NCBI RefSeq assembly: GCF_014898155.1
Contig: NZ_CP062938.1
Coordinates: 310,001-374,000, forward strand
Source of the DNA: Bifidobacterium eulemuris
GTDB lineage: Bacteria > Actinomycetota > Actinomycetes > Actinomycetales > Bifidobacteriaceae
Direction of reading: 5' to 3'
DNA length: 64,000 nt
Shown: in pieces, positions 1-8,530 of the stretch
Layout of the letters: each line of letters starts with the position of its first letter
Numbering within the stretch: position 1 is the first letter of the stretch
The notes under the pieces: model-generated
What the model saw: the letters and a program-made list of their open reading frames with translations, nothing else
Databases searched by the model: none
What the model was told of the DNA's origin: nothing
Program-made: the position numbers and the translations under genes

Positions 1-2
1 AG

Positions 3-152
3 CGCATCGGCGAGATCCTGAAGAAGATGGACGTCTCCAAGGTCTGGATCAATCCCGACTGCGGCCTGAAGACCCGTGGCGTGGCCGAAACATGGCCGAG
101 CCTGGAGCATCTGGTCGCCGCGACCAAGGCCGTGCGAGCCTCGCTGAGCTGA
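3..152 (+). CDS. metE: MetE C-terminus (partial, cut by window start)
   Basis: This is the last 49 codons of cobalamin-independent methionine synthase, which transfers a methyl group from 5-methyl-tetrahydrofolate polyglutamate to homocysteine in the cytoplasm. The visible tail contains [11 protein letters not shown], the conserved end-of-protein motif that carries one of the zinc-ligand cysteines in this family, followed by a helix ending in a TGA stop. Only one base separates the stop from the metF ATG, so the two genes form a methionine operon in which MetF supplies the methyl donor for MetE. The 5' part lies outside the window, so length and regulation cannot be judged. Confidence 0.93.
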   Translation, partial: RIGEILKKMDVSKVWINPDCGLKTRGVAETWPSLEHLVAATKAVRASLS

Positions 153-153
153 C

Positions 154-994
154 ATGGCCGCATCACTGTTCTCCATTGAGGTGTTCCCACCGAAGCGCAA
201 CGCTCCGGTGGGAACCATCTACGACACGCTCGACGGATTGCAGGGTCTCGACCCCGCGTTCATCTCGGTGACCTACGGCACGGGCAAGTCAGCGGACCGC
301 ACCGCCACCGCCCGCATCGCGCACACCATCCGCAACGAGTACCACATCCCCGCGGTGGCGCATCTGACCGCGCAGTACCTGGACAAGGCGGCGGTCGACG
401 AGGCGTTGGACATGTTTGACCAGGCCAAGGTCTCCGGCGTGCTTGCCCTGCGCCGACCGCGTGGAGGGCCGAGAGCCGGCCGGAGTGTTCGAACACGCCA
501 GCGATCTGGCCGCGTACGTGCGCGAGCGGCGCCCCGACCTGAAGCTGTACGGCGCCTGCTATCCCGAGAAGCATCCGCAGTCGCCCACGCTGGACGAGGA
601 CATCGACAACCTCAAAACCAAGGTCGACGCGGGCGTGACCCATCTCATCTCGCAGTTGTTCTACGACAACGACGACTTCTACCGCTTCCTCGACAAGGCG
701 CGCGCGGCGGGCGTCGACGTGCCGATCGAGGCGGGCATCATGCCGGTCGCCAACGCGAAATCCGTGCTCCGCATGTCCTCGATGTGCGCCTCGCGCATCC
801 CCAAACCGGTGGAGCGCATGATCGAGCGTTGGGGCGACGATTCGCAGACCCTACGCGAGGCGGGCATCATCTACGCCTCGCAGCAGATCGCCGATCTGGT
901 GGCGCATGGCGTGGACGGCGTGCATCTGTATTCGATGAATCGCCCGGCCGTGACCCGCCGCATCTGGAACAACGTGAGGCCGTTGTTCGGCTAA
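154..994 (+). pseudogene. metF: metF, 5,10-methylenetetrahydrofolate reductase, frameshifted
   Basis: The gene encodes the FAD enzyme that reduces methylene-THF to methyl-THF for MetE. The N-terminal 100 residues (SIEVFPPK, VTYGTG, HLTAQ) read in one frame as far as VLALR at 439-453. The homology then resumes one frame over with DRVEGREPAGVFEHASDL and continues to RRIWNNVRPLFG with a stop at 992-994. Family members have LRGD at this point; here the glycine codon is reduced to a single C at 454, so two bases are missing. With the two bases restored the product would be about 280 aa, a normal length. The ATG lies one base after metE. This could be a true inactivating mutation or a sequencing error; the rest of the gene shows no decay. 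Confidence 0.88.
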
Positions 995-1002
995 CCCGCG
1001 GT

Positions 1003-1051
1003 CATATGCGTTCGCCCCGACTCCCGCATGGGATCGGGGCGAACGCATATG
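1003..1051. terminator. Long perfect hairpin after metF
   Basis: An 18-bp perfect inverted repeat (1003-1020 with 1034-1051) has a further TCCC/GGGA pairing inside its loop, leaving the tetraloop GCAT. It starts 8 bp after the metF stop. There is no downstream T-run, so it may act as a non-canonical terminator, a 3'-end stabiliser or a cruciform. A second small hairpin (GGACAT/ATGTCC, 1051-1064) abuts it. Confidence 0.6.
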
Positions 1052-1136
1052 GACATCCATGTCCGCGCATATCAGGCGTCCGGTATGCGCGACGGTCGGC
1101 GAATACGCGAAAACGAGTGTATTACCATAAGAAACC

Positions 1137-4100
1137 ATGGAACCGACGACTTTCAGCCCCCGCGCCATGGATCTGATCCGCGCGGGATTGCAGAACCTCG
1201 ATGACGCCCGCTCGCTGTTCGACGCCCTGCGTGTGGGCGGCGTCCCCGACGACGGGCTGCACCTGTTGCTCAAGGCGTTGGAGAAGGCCTGCGATCCCGA
1301 CGGGGCGCTGCGCAATATCGTCGACATCATCAACGCCATGCAAAGCCAAGGCAGACGGGTCGAGGACATGCTGCCCGACCGGGCCGCCTTCGAACGGCTG
1401 GTCACGGTGCTCGGCGTATCCGACGCGCTCGGCAAGCTTATGCGCTTCCGCCCCGAACTTGTCGAGGCCGCCTCTGTGGACCGCTGCGACAGCCATCTGT
1501 ACAACCATGCGCAACGCCGTGCCCATATGCTCACCGCCGTCGGCGCCGATCCGGACGAGCTTGCCGCGCCGGTGGCCGGCAAGGATCTGGCCGAAGCGGC
1601 GACCGCGCTGCGCGGCACCTACCGCCGCCAACTGGCCGCCATCATGGCGCAGGATGCGGTGGCGGACGATCCGTGCGCCATCCAACCGACCATCAGTCGG
1701 GAGCTTTCCGATCTGGCCGACGCGGCGCTCGAGGGGGCGCTGGCCATCGCCCGACGTGAGGTGGCGGGCAGTGAACATGTGCGTTTCGCCATCATCGGCA
1801 TGGGCAAGCTGGGCGCGCAGGAGCTCAACTACATCTCCGACGTCGACCTGATTTATGTGGTCGAGCCGGCCGACCGGGACGTCGACGGCCAGACGCTCGC
1901 CCGCATCGGCACCAAAATGGGCACCGTGCTGCAGCGCGTCTGCCAATCGGTGATCATGGGCGTGGCCGAGCCGACCCTCTGGCAGATCGACGGGGGATTG
2001 CGCCCCGAAGGCAAGGACGGCCCGCTGGTGCGCACGCTCGACTCGCATCAGGGCTACTACGAGCAGTGGGCGGAGAACTGGGAGTTCCAGGCGCTGCTCA
2101 AGGCCCGGCCGGTGGCGGGCGACCCCGAACTCGGCGAGGCGTATATGGCGATGACCCGCCCGTTCGTATGGTCCGCCTCCAAACGCCCCAACTTCGTCTA
2201 CGACTGCCAGCAGATGCGCAAACGCGTGGAGGATCTGATCCCAGCGGCGCTCAAGGACCGCGAGATCAAACTCGGCAAGGGCGGCCTGCGCGATGTGGAG
2301 TTCACCGTGCAGATGCTCCAACTGGTGCACGGACGCACCGACGAGAACCTGCGCACCCGCTCCACGTTGGAGTCGTTGCAGCGGCTGTCCGAAGGCGGAT
2401 ACGTCTCACGCAAGCAGGCGGCGCGTCTGGCCGCCGACTACCGTTTCGAGAGGGTGATGGAGCACCGCCAGCAGATGTGGGCGCTCAAACGCACCCACCT
2501 GTTCCCCGACCTCGGCGCGGCCAGTCTGGGCGGATTGGAACGCAAACGCGATATCGACATCGACGAGCTGAACCGCAATCAGGAGCTGCGCAGGCTCGCC
2601 CGCACCTTCCGTCTGCATCCCGAGGAGCTGGTCGACCGCTACGACGAGGTGCGCCGCGAGGTGCGCCACCTGCATCTCGACATCTACTACCGCCCCATGC
2701 TGCCCATCAACGCGCAGCTCGACGAGGACCAGATCGAACTGAGCCAGCAGGCCACGCAGGAGCGGTTCGCGTCCATCGGATTCGGAGACCCGGACGCGGC
2801 CATGCGTCATGTGGTCGCGCTCACCGCCGGGGTCAGCCGGGCGGCGAAAATCAACCGCATCATCCTGCCCGCCGTGCTCGAATGGCTGGGACAGGGGCAG
2901 AATCCCGATATGGGATTGCTCAACTGGCGCAAACTGGAGGAGCATTTCGGCACGGAAAGCGAATATCTCGGCTTCCTGCGCGATTCCACGTCGGCGGCGC
3001 AGCGCCTGTGCCATGTGCTGTCGAATTCGCGCTTCCTCGGCGACGCGCTCAACAGGTCGGTCGAATCGGTCACCTGGCTGGGTGACGACGGCCGGCTCAA
3101 AGCGCGCACGCGCGACAGTCTCGACGTGCAATGCCGCTCCTCGCTGGAACGCAACGCGAACAACATCAACGATTTCGCGACCTCCATGCGTGCGATGCGC
3201 CGCCATGAGATCGAGCGCATCGGCTTGGCGTGGATGAGCGACGTGATGAGCGACGACGAATGCCTCGCCGGCATGACCGACGTCTATGACGCGATCATCG
3301 ACGCGGCCCTGACCTGGTCGATGCGCCACCAGTGCCGCGAATTCGGGCTCGACCGGGCGCCCGCGGCCATCGCGGTGATCGGCATGGGCCGCTACGGCGG
3401 ACGCGAGGTGAACTTCAGCTCCGACGCCGACGCCATGATCATCTACCGGCCGAACGACGCCGACGACGCCGAAGCGAACCGTTTCGCCCGCAAAACCACG
3501 GACGACCTGCGTGCGATCCTGCAAGGACCCACCACCCTGGAACCGAAAATCGAACTCGATCTGGATCTGCGGCCCGAGGGCAAGAACGGTCCGTTGGCGC
3601 GCTCCTACGCCTCCTGCGAGGAGTACTACCGTTCGTGGGCGAGCACGTGGGAGCACCAGGCGCTGCTGCGCGCACGGCACGCGGCCGGCGACGCCGAACT
3701 CGCGCATGACTTTCTGACCAACATCGCCGATCCGCTGCGCTACCCGCATACCGATCTGAGCGAAACCGAACTGGCCGACATCCGCAAGCTCAAGGCGCGT
3801 ATGGAGGCGGAGCGTCTGCCGCGCGGCGTGCGTCGAGAGAGGCATCTCAAGCTCGGCAAAGGCGGACTGTCCGACGTGGAGTGGACCGTGCAGCTGCTGC
3901 AGCTGCGCCATGCGGGCGATGTGCGCGAGCTGCGTGTGGGCGGCACCCTGGAGGCTCTGGATGTGCTGGAGCGGCGCAAACTGCTCGACACGGCCGATGC
4001 GATCCAGCTGCGCAAGGCATGGCGGCTGTGCACGGCGGCGCGCAACGGCAGCTATCTGTGGAGCGGACGGGCGAACCAGGCCGATATTCTGCCGGACGAC

Positions 4101-4244
4101 ATGTATTCGTTGGGTGGAATCGCCGTCTATCTCGGATACGACGCGAACCGTGGCCAGCATTTCGAGAACGATCTGCTTTCCGTGATGCGTCGCTGCCGTG
4201 CCATCACCCAACGTCTTTTCTACGGCGTCACCGAAGAGGAATAG
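1137..4244 (+). CDS. glnE: Bifunctional glutamine synthetase adenylyltransferase/deadenylase
   Basis: GlnE adds AMP to and removes it from glutamine synthetase, tuning nitrogen assimilation. The 1035-aa protein has the expected two nucleotidyltransferase halves. The N-terminal one shows GMGKLGAQELNYISDVDLIYV near residues 221-241, and the C-terminal one GMGRYGGREVNFSSDADAMI near 748-767; both carry the GxG and D-x-D metal-binding signature. Each half also has the companion motif LRPEGKxGPLxR and a KLGKGGLxDVEWTVQ/EFTVQ segment. The length matches actinobacterial GlnE. The start at the ATG of MEPTTFSP has no clear Shine-Dalgarno sequence (ATAAGAAACC precedes it), and a TATTAC box lies 11 bp upstream, so a very short leader is possible. 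No glutamine synthetase gene is nearby. Confidence 0.95.
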   Translation: MEPTTFSPRAMDLIRAGLQNLDDARSLFDALRVGGVPDDGLHLLLKALEKACDPDGALRNIVDIINAMQSQGRRVEDMLPDRAAFERLVTVLGVSDALGKLMRFRPELVEAASVDRCDSHLYNHAQRRAHMLTAVGADPDELAAPVAGKDLAEAATALRGTYRRQLAAIMAQDAVADDPCAIQPTISRELSDLADAALEGALAIARREVAGSEHVRFAIIGMGKLGAQELNYISDVDLIYVVEPADRDVDGQTLARIGTKMGTVLQRVCQSVIMGVAEPTLWQIDGGLRPEGKDGPLVRTLDSHQGYYEQWAENWEFQALLKARPVAGDPELGEAYMAMTRPFVWSASKRPNFVYDCQQMRKRVEDLIPAALKDREIKLGKGGLRDVEFTVQMLQLVHGRTDENLRTRSTLESLQRLSEGGYVSRKQAARLAADYRFERVMEHRQQMWALKRTHLFPDLGAASLGGLERKRDIDIDELNRNQELRRLARTFRLHPEELVDRYDEVRREVRHLHLDIYYRPMLPINAQLDEDQIELSQQATQERFASIGFGDPDAAMRHVVALTAGVSRAAKINRIILPAVLEWLGQGQNPDMGLLNWRKLEEHFGTESEYLGFLRDSTSAAQRLCHVLSNSRFLGDALNRSVESVTWLGDDGRLKARTRDSLDVQCRSSLERNANNINDFATSMRAMRRHEIERIGLAWMSDVMSDDECLAGMTDVYDAIIDAALTWSMRHQCREFGLDRAPAAIAVIGMGRYGGREVNFSSDADAMIIYRPNDADDAEANRFARKTTDDLRAILQGPTTLEPKIELDLDLRPEGKNGPLARSYASCEEYYRSWASTWEHQALLRARHAAGDAELAHDFLTNIADPLRYPHTDLSETELADIRKLKARMEAERLPRGVRRERHLKLGKGGLSDVEWTVQLLQLRHAGDVRELRVGGTLEALDVLERRKLLDTADAIQLRKAWRLCTAARNGSYLWSGRANQADILPDDMYSLGGIAVYLGYDANRGQHFENDLLSVMRRCRAITQRLFYGVTEEE

Positions 4245-4269
4245 TCGCCGACCCGCATGGGCCGGCGAC
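4244..4269 (+). terminator. Hairpin directly at the glnE stop
   Basis: GTCGCCG/CGGCGAC plus CCC/GGG with one A-C mismatch closes on a GCAT tetraloop. It starts at the last base of the glnE stop codon. No T-run follows. The core CCCGCATGGG is identical to the core of the hairpin after metF. Confidence 0.5.
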
Positions 4270-4304
4270 ACGTTCGGCGCGGGAACATGCGAATCACGGC
4301 TTCT

Positions 4305-4359
4305 GTCGGGAAAATGGCGTACATTTGATTAGGTCACATCACGTGGCCGCCTTCCCGAC
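4305..4359 (+). promoter_or_regulatory. Candidate structured leader of the pyr operon
   Basis: GTCGGGAA at 4305-4312 pairs with TTCCCGAC at 4352-4359, and GGCG/CGCC can extend the stem across a small bulge. The hairpin ends just before the pyrB ribosome-binding site (GAAAGGTGA, 4362-4370). It could modulate pyrB expression, but no PyrR-type anti-terminator motif was recognised and no T-run follows. Confidence 0.3.
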
Positions 4360-4374
4360 ACGAAAGGTGAGCCG

Positions 4375-5400
4375 TTGTCTGCTGAGCACAAGACATCCGC
4401 CGGAGCGGGCGCTGTCAGTGAGTTTTCCCCAACGCCGATGAAAGGCAAAAGCGTCGTCACGTTGGATGACCTGTCCACCGGCCAGATCCGCGAGCTGCTG
4501 CATAAGGCGGAGTACATCGATTCCCACCGCCGTGAGGTGGCGCATACCTGCGACGGCCGCGTCATCGCCACCCTGTTCTACGAGCCGAGCACCCGCACGC
4601 GCCTGAGCTTCGAAACCGCCATGCTGCGCCTCGGCGGCCAGGTGATCGGATTCGCCGGCTCGCAGCTGGCGTCCGTGACCAAAGGCGAATCCATCGCCGA
4701 CACGTTGAAAACCGTCTCGAACTACGTCGACGTGGTCGCCATCCGCCACCCGAAGGAGGGCGCGGCGTTGGTCGCCTCGCAGGCCTCATCCGTGCCGGTG
4801 ATCAACGCGGGCGACGGCGGGCATATGCACCCCACGCAGACGCTGGCCGATCTGGCCACCCTGCAGTCGCGCTTCGGCCGCATCACCGACCTGACCGTCG
4901 GCCTGTGCGGCGATCTGACCTTCGGACGTACCGTGCATTCGCTGATCGAGACGCTGTGCCGCTTCGGCAACGTGCGTTTCGTGCTGATCAGCCCCAATGA
5001 GCTGACCACGCCGCAGTACGTGCTCGACCGCATCAACGCCACGGCATCCTGCTCCTATGTGGAGGTGCGCGACCTGGCGTCCGTGATGGGAGACCTGGAT
5101 GTGCTGTACATGACGCGCGTGCAGAAGGAACGTTTCTTCAACGAGGACGACTACCTGCGCCTGCGCGACACCTACATCCTCGATGAGGAGAAGATGGCCC
5201 TCGCCAAGCCCGACATGGCCGTGCTGCACCCGCTGCCGCGCGTCAACGAGATCGCGGTCGAGGTGGACGACGACCCGCGCGCCGCCTACTTCGAGCAGGT
5301 CAAAAACGGCATGCTCATGCGCATGGCCCTCGAAAGCTCGGTGGTGGGCGACGAACTGCCCGGATATGAGGAATTCGCGAACAAGGAGGTGCTCGCCTGA
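4375..5400 (+). CDS. pyrB: Aspartate carbamoyltransferase catalytic subunit
   Basis: PyrB condenses carbamoyl phosphate with aspartate, the first committed step of UMP synthesis. The carbamoyl-phosphate-binding motif YEPSTRTRLSFE and the later HPLPRVNEI are both present, and the remaining length fits the usual subunit of about 310 aa plus a short N-terminal extension. The chosen start is TTG at 4375, because AAAGGTGA lies 5 bp upstream; the next candidate, ATG at 4438 (MKGKSVVTLDD), would remove 21 residues. Its TGA overlaps the pyrI ATG by one base, so translation of the two subunits is probably coupled. It is the first gene of a seven-gene pyrimidine operon on this strand. Confidence 0.96.
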   Translation: MSAEHKTSAGAGAVSEFSPTPMKGKSVVTLDDLSTGQIRELLHKAEYIDSHRREVAHTCDGRVIATLFYEPSTRTRLSFETAMLRLGGQVIGFAGSQLASVTKGESIADTLKTVSNYVDVVAIRHPKEGAALVASQASSVPVINAGDGGHMHPTQTLADLATLQSRFGRITDLTVGLCGDLTFGRTVHSLIETLCRFGNVRFVLISPNELTTPQYVLDRINATASCSYVEVRDLASVMGDLDVLYMTRVQKERFFNEDDYLRLRDTYILDEEKMALAKPDMAVLHPLPRVNEIAVEVDDDPRAAYFEQVKNGMLMRMALESSVVGDELPGYEEFANKEVLA

Positions 5401-5819
5401 TGGAAGTCACCAGCGTCCAAAACGGCATCATCATCGACCACGTGCCGGCCGGCACCGCGCTGAAGGTGCTCCGCTACCTGCATATCGACCCGGCGAAAAC
5501 CCGGCTCGCGCTGATCATGAACGCCGACAGCCCCACCTACGGGACCAAGGACATCATCAAAATCGAGGACACCCTCGATGTGGACCTCGAGGTGCTGGGA
5601 CTGGTGGCGCGTCAGGCGACCGTCGGCTTCGTGCGCGACGGCAGGATCATCGAGAAGCGTGAGCCGCAGCTGCCCGAGCATATCGTCGACGTCATCACCT
5701 GCAAGAACCCGCGCTGCGTGACCACCACCGAGCGCGGCATCAAGCAGATGTTCCATCTGGCGCATTCCGAACGTCGGGAGTACCGCTGCGACTACTGCGA
5801 CGAGGAAGCCAAACTGTAG
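5400..5819 (+). CDS. pyrI: Aspartate carbamoyltransferase regulatory subunit
   Basis: PyrI binds nucleotide effectors and assembles with PyrB trimers into an allosteric ATCase holoenzyme. The 139-aa protein has the N-terminal nucleotide-binding half (VPAGTALKVLRYL) and a C-terminal zinc ribbon, in which CKNPRC and the later CDYC supply four cysteines. It overlaps the pyrB stop by one nucleotide (TGATG). Presence of pyrI implies that end-product control of this pathway is at least partly allosteric. Nothing in the sequence suggests truncation. Confidence 0.96.
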   Translation: MEVTSVQNGIIIDHVPAGTALKVLRYLHIDPAKTRLALIMNADSPTYGTKDIIKIEDTLDVDLEVLGLVARQATVGFVRDGRIIEKREPQLPEHIVDVITCKNPRCVTTTERGIKQMFHLAHSERREYRCDYCDEEAKL

Positions 5820-5921
5820 AGACGAGCAACAGCCAAGCCCAGTGCCACGACGGGCGGCTTGCAGACAGGACGACCGAACGACGCCACGGGAGCCCACGGG
5901 CCGCGTGCGAAAGGAGCCGAT

Positions 5922-7469
5922 ATGACCACAATCGTTTTCCATGGCATCAGCGTGTGGGACACCGATGAGATCATCGACCTCAAGGTCGAAGCCTCACCCA
6001 ACCTGCTCGTGGAATCGCCGACCGCCCCCTCCGCAATCGCGAACGAGGACCATTCCGATCCTTCCGCAATCGCGAATGAGGCGCAGCCCGCCCCTTCCGT
6101 CATCCTGAGCGAAGGGCGAAGCCCGCAGTCGAAGGATCCCATCCACATCGACGCCACCGGGCTGACGCTCGCCCCCGGCTTCGCCGACCCCCACGTGCAC
6201 TTCCGCGACCCCGGACAGACCTACAAGGAGTCCATGGTCTCCGGCTGCGCGGCCGCGGCCTCCGGCGGCTACACCAATGTGCTTATCATGCCGAACACCG
6301 TGCCCGCGATGGACGGCGCGACCATCACCGACCCGAACGCTCCGGGCGCGAAGGAGGTGCTGGACGCCGGATACGACAATGTGATCGACTTCCTGCAGCA
6401 TTACGAAGCCGCGCACAACGTCACGTTGCCGGTGAAATACGACCTGTGCGTATGCGCCTCCAAAGGACGCGACGGCCATGAGGCCAGTGATCCCGACGAT
6501 TGGGGGCGCTATCTGCCCGGGGTCGACGACGAGGAGAAGGACGCCGACCAACTCGCCCATCCGGTCACCGCGATCAGCGACGACGGTTCGGCCGTCACCC
6601 CGGAGATCCTCGACCAGGTGTTCGCCAACACGCGTGAGACCGGACTGTATCTCATCGAACACTGCGAGCATCACGACACGGGCGCGGTGAACGAGGGCCC
6701 AGTCTCGCGCAAACTCGGCGTGCCCGGCATTCCCGAAGACACCGAGCTCAACATCGTGCGGCGTGATATCGACAAGGCTCGCGAAACCGGCGTGCACGTG
6801 CATTTCCAGCATGTGAGCACCGCGATCTCATTCGAGGCGATCCGCGCGGCCAAAGCCGAGGGACTGCCCATCACCTGCGAAACCGCGCCGCACTACCTCG
6901 CCCTGTGCGACGAGGCCCTGCTCGAATACGGCACGCTCGCCAAAATGAATCCGCCGCTGCGTGGGAGAGCCGACCGACTGGCCACCATCGCCGCCGTGGC
7001 GGACGGCACCGTGGATCTGCTCGCCACCGACCACGCCCCGCACACGTTGGATGAGAAGGCGCTCGGCTTCCTCGAGGCGCCCAACGGCATCATCGGCTTG
7101 GAATGCGCGTACGGTGTATGTCATAAGGTGCTGGTCGACGGCGGTCATATCTCCGACGCGCGGCTGATCGAACTCATGTCGGTCGCCCCGGCGCGGCTGA
7201 TGGGACACACGCCGACGGATATCACGGCGTTGCTCGACAGGGAAACCGACGCTTCGCGCGAACCGGACGCCAAACGTGTCCTCGATCTGACCCAGGTCGC
7301 GGACCCGGGCGATGTGGATCTGGTCGTGCTCGACACCACCGCCGAATGGACCGTCGAGCCCGAACGATTCCATTCGCAGGCGCGCAACACCCCGTTCGGA
7401 GGATGGCGGGTCACCGGCCGTCCGCTCGCCACGATCGTCGACGCCGCGCTGGCGTTCAGCCGACTGTAG
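5922..7469 (+). CDS. pyrC: Dihydroorotase with in-frame repeat insertion
   Basis: PyrC cyclises carbamoyl aspartate to dihydroorotate using a binuclear metal site. Metal-ligand motifs are visible: DPHVHFRDPG near residue 90, CETAPHYL and TDHAPH further on. The start is the ATG preceded by AAGGAG at 5911-5916; the open frame extends further upstream but that part is not conserved in character. The 515-aa product is longer than ordinary dihydroorotases (about 430 aa). Part of the excess is a low-complexity block at residues 37-73, encoded by three 33-bp repeat units placed between the N-terminal beta domain and the IDATGLTLAPG strand. That position is probably a surface loop, so the enzyme may well remain active (inference). 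It sits 102 bp after pyrI. Confidence 0.93.
   Translation: MTTIVFHGISVWDTDEIIDLKVEASPNLLVESPTAPSAIANEDHSDPSAIANEAQPAPSVILSEGRSPQSKDPIHIDATGLTLAPGFADPHVHFRDPGQTYKESMVSGCAAAASGGYTNVLIMPNTVPAMDGATITDPNAPGAKEVLDAGYDNVIDFLQHYEAAHNVTLPVKYDLCVCASKGRDGHEASDPDDWGRYLPGVDDEEKDADQLAHPVTAISDDGSAVTPEILDQVFANTRETGLYLIEHCEHHDTGAVNEGPVSRKLGVPGIPEDTELNIVRRDIDKARETGVHVHFQHVSTAISFEAIRAAKAEGLPITCETAPHYLALCDEALLEYGTLAKMNPPLRGRADRLATIAAVADGTVDLLATDHAPHTLDEKALGFLEAPNGIIGLECAYGVCHKVLVDGGHISDARLIELMSVAPARLMGHTPTDITALLDRETDASREPDAKRVLDLTQVADPGDVDLVVLDTTAEWTVEPERFHSQARNTPFGGWRVTGRPLATIVDAALAFSRL
6030..6140 (+). repeat. Intergenic-type repeat inside pyrC (three 33-bp units)
   Basis: Units begin at 6030, 6063 and 6096 exactly 33 bp apart, encoding SAIANEDHSDP, SAIANEAQPAP and SVILSEGRSPQ. 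The third unit runs through GTCATCCTGAGCGAAGG and GTCGAAGGATCC (6099-6138). That is the left half of the palindromic element found between uvrA and metY at 43489-43588. The repeat length keeps the pyrC frame open. Confidence 0.8.
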
Positions 7470-7525
7470 AAACAACCTCACCCGCACCACAAGCCACCGC
7501 CGATCCGGCAGAGAAAGGACCCACT

Positions 7526-8485
7526 ATGGATCGTCTGATCGCAGCCATCAACGCCACCCAGAATCCCAGCGTCGTCGGGCTCGACCCGACCGAGGCGCTG
7601 GTGCCCCCGCAGGTGGTGGCGAGCTTCGCCGACGAGGTGCGCGACTCCGTGGAAACCCCCGAGGAGGCGCCCGCCGCGCAGCTCGCCGTCGCCTACTTCG
7701 AATTCAACCGCGCGATCATCGACGCGGTGGCCGATATCGTACCGGCCGTCAAACCGCAGATCGCCATGTATGAGGCGCTCGGCCCCGCCGGCATCGACGT
7801 GTACACGATGACCTGCGAATACGCCAAACAGCAGGGCCTGTACGTGCTGGCCGACGTCAAGCGCGGCGACATCGGCTCGACGGCCGCCGCCTACGCGCAT
7901 ATGCTCAGCGGCGTGGCCGCCGGCGACGGCGCGTATGACCCGTGGAACATCGACGCGGTCACCATCAACCCGTATCTCGGCACCGACGGCATCACGCCCT
8001 TCGTCGACGCGGCGAAACAGGCCGATAAGGACGTGTTCGTGCTGGTGCGCACCTCCAACCCGTCGAGCAGCGAACTGCAGATGCTCGATCTGGCAGACGG
8101 CGGGAAGGTGTACGAGCATGTGGCCGATCTGGTCGAAGGCTGGGGCACCGATTCGATCGGAGCCCACGGCTATTCCCGCGTCGGCGCGGTGGTCGGCGCC
8201 ACGCATCCCGAGGAAGGCGCGGCCCTGCGCGCGCGTATGCCGCACACCTTCTTCTTGGTGCCGGGTTATGGCGCTCAGGGCGGCACGGCGGCCGACGTGC
8301 GCGGCATGTTCGACCGTGACGGCTCCGGCGCGATCGTCAACTCGTCTCGAGGCATCATCGGCGCGTGGAAGAAGTCGGGGGAGTGGCGCGAGTCCATGTC
8401 CGCCGACGAGGCGCTCGAATTGGTCGCCGCCACCGCGCGCGAGGCGGCCATCGACATGCGCGACAACCTGCGCATGGTGCTGTAG
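7526..8485 (+). CDS. pyrF: Orotidine 5'-phosphate decarboxylase (type 2)
   Basis: PyrF decarboxylates OMP to UMP, the last step of the pathway. The catalytic segment LADVKRGDIGSTAAAYA (the D-x-K-x-x-D signature) and the phosphate-binding PGYGAQGG are intact. At 319 aa it belongs to the longer type-2 group seen in actinobacteria. The start is the ATG of MDRLIAAINA, with GAAAGGA at 7512-7518; the open frame continues further upstream only by chance overlap with pyrC. It lies 56 bp after pyrC and 45 bp before pyrK. Confidence 0.95.
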   Translation: MDRLIAAINATQNPSVVGLDPTEALVPPQVVASFADEVRDSVETPEEAPAAQLAVAYFEFNRAIIDAVADIVPAVKPQIAMYEALGPAGIDVYTMTCEYAKQQGLYVLADVKRGDIGSTAAAYAHMLSGVAAGDGAYDPWNIDAVTINPYLGTDGITPFVDAAKQADKDVFVLVRTSNPSSSELQMLDLADGGKVYEHVADLVEGWGTDSIGAHGYSRVGAVVGATHPEEGAALRARMPHTFFLVPGYGAQGGTAADVRGMFDRDGSGAIVNSSRGIIGAWKKSGEWRESMSADEALELVAATAREAAIDMRDNLRMVL

Positions 8486-8530
8486 ACGACCGACACGTTC
8501 CATCTTCCGCACAACCATACAAGGAGAGCA

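Noticed and set aside
5859..5921. Upstream start for PyrC (21 extra codons)
   Set aside because: AAGGAG is placed correctly for ATG 5922, and the extra residues look like translated leader.
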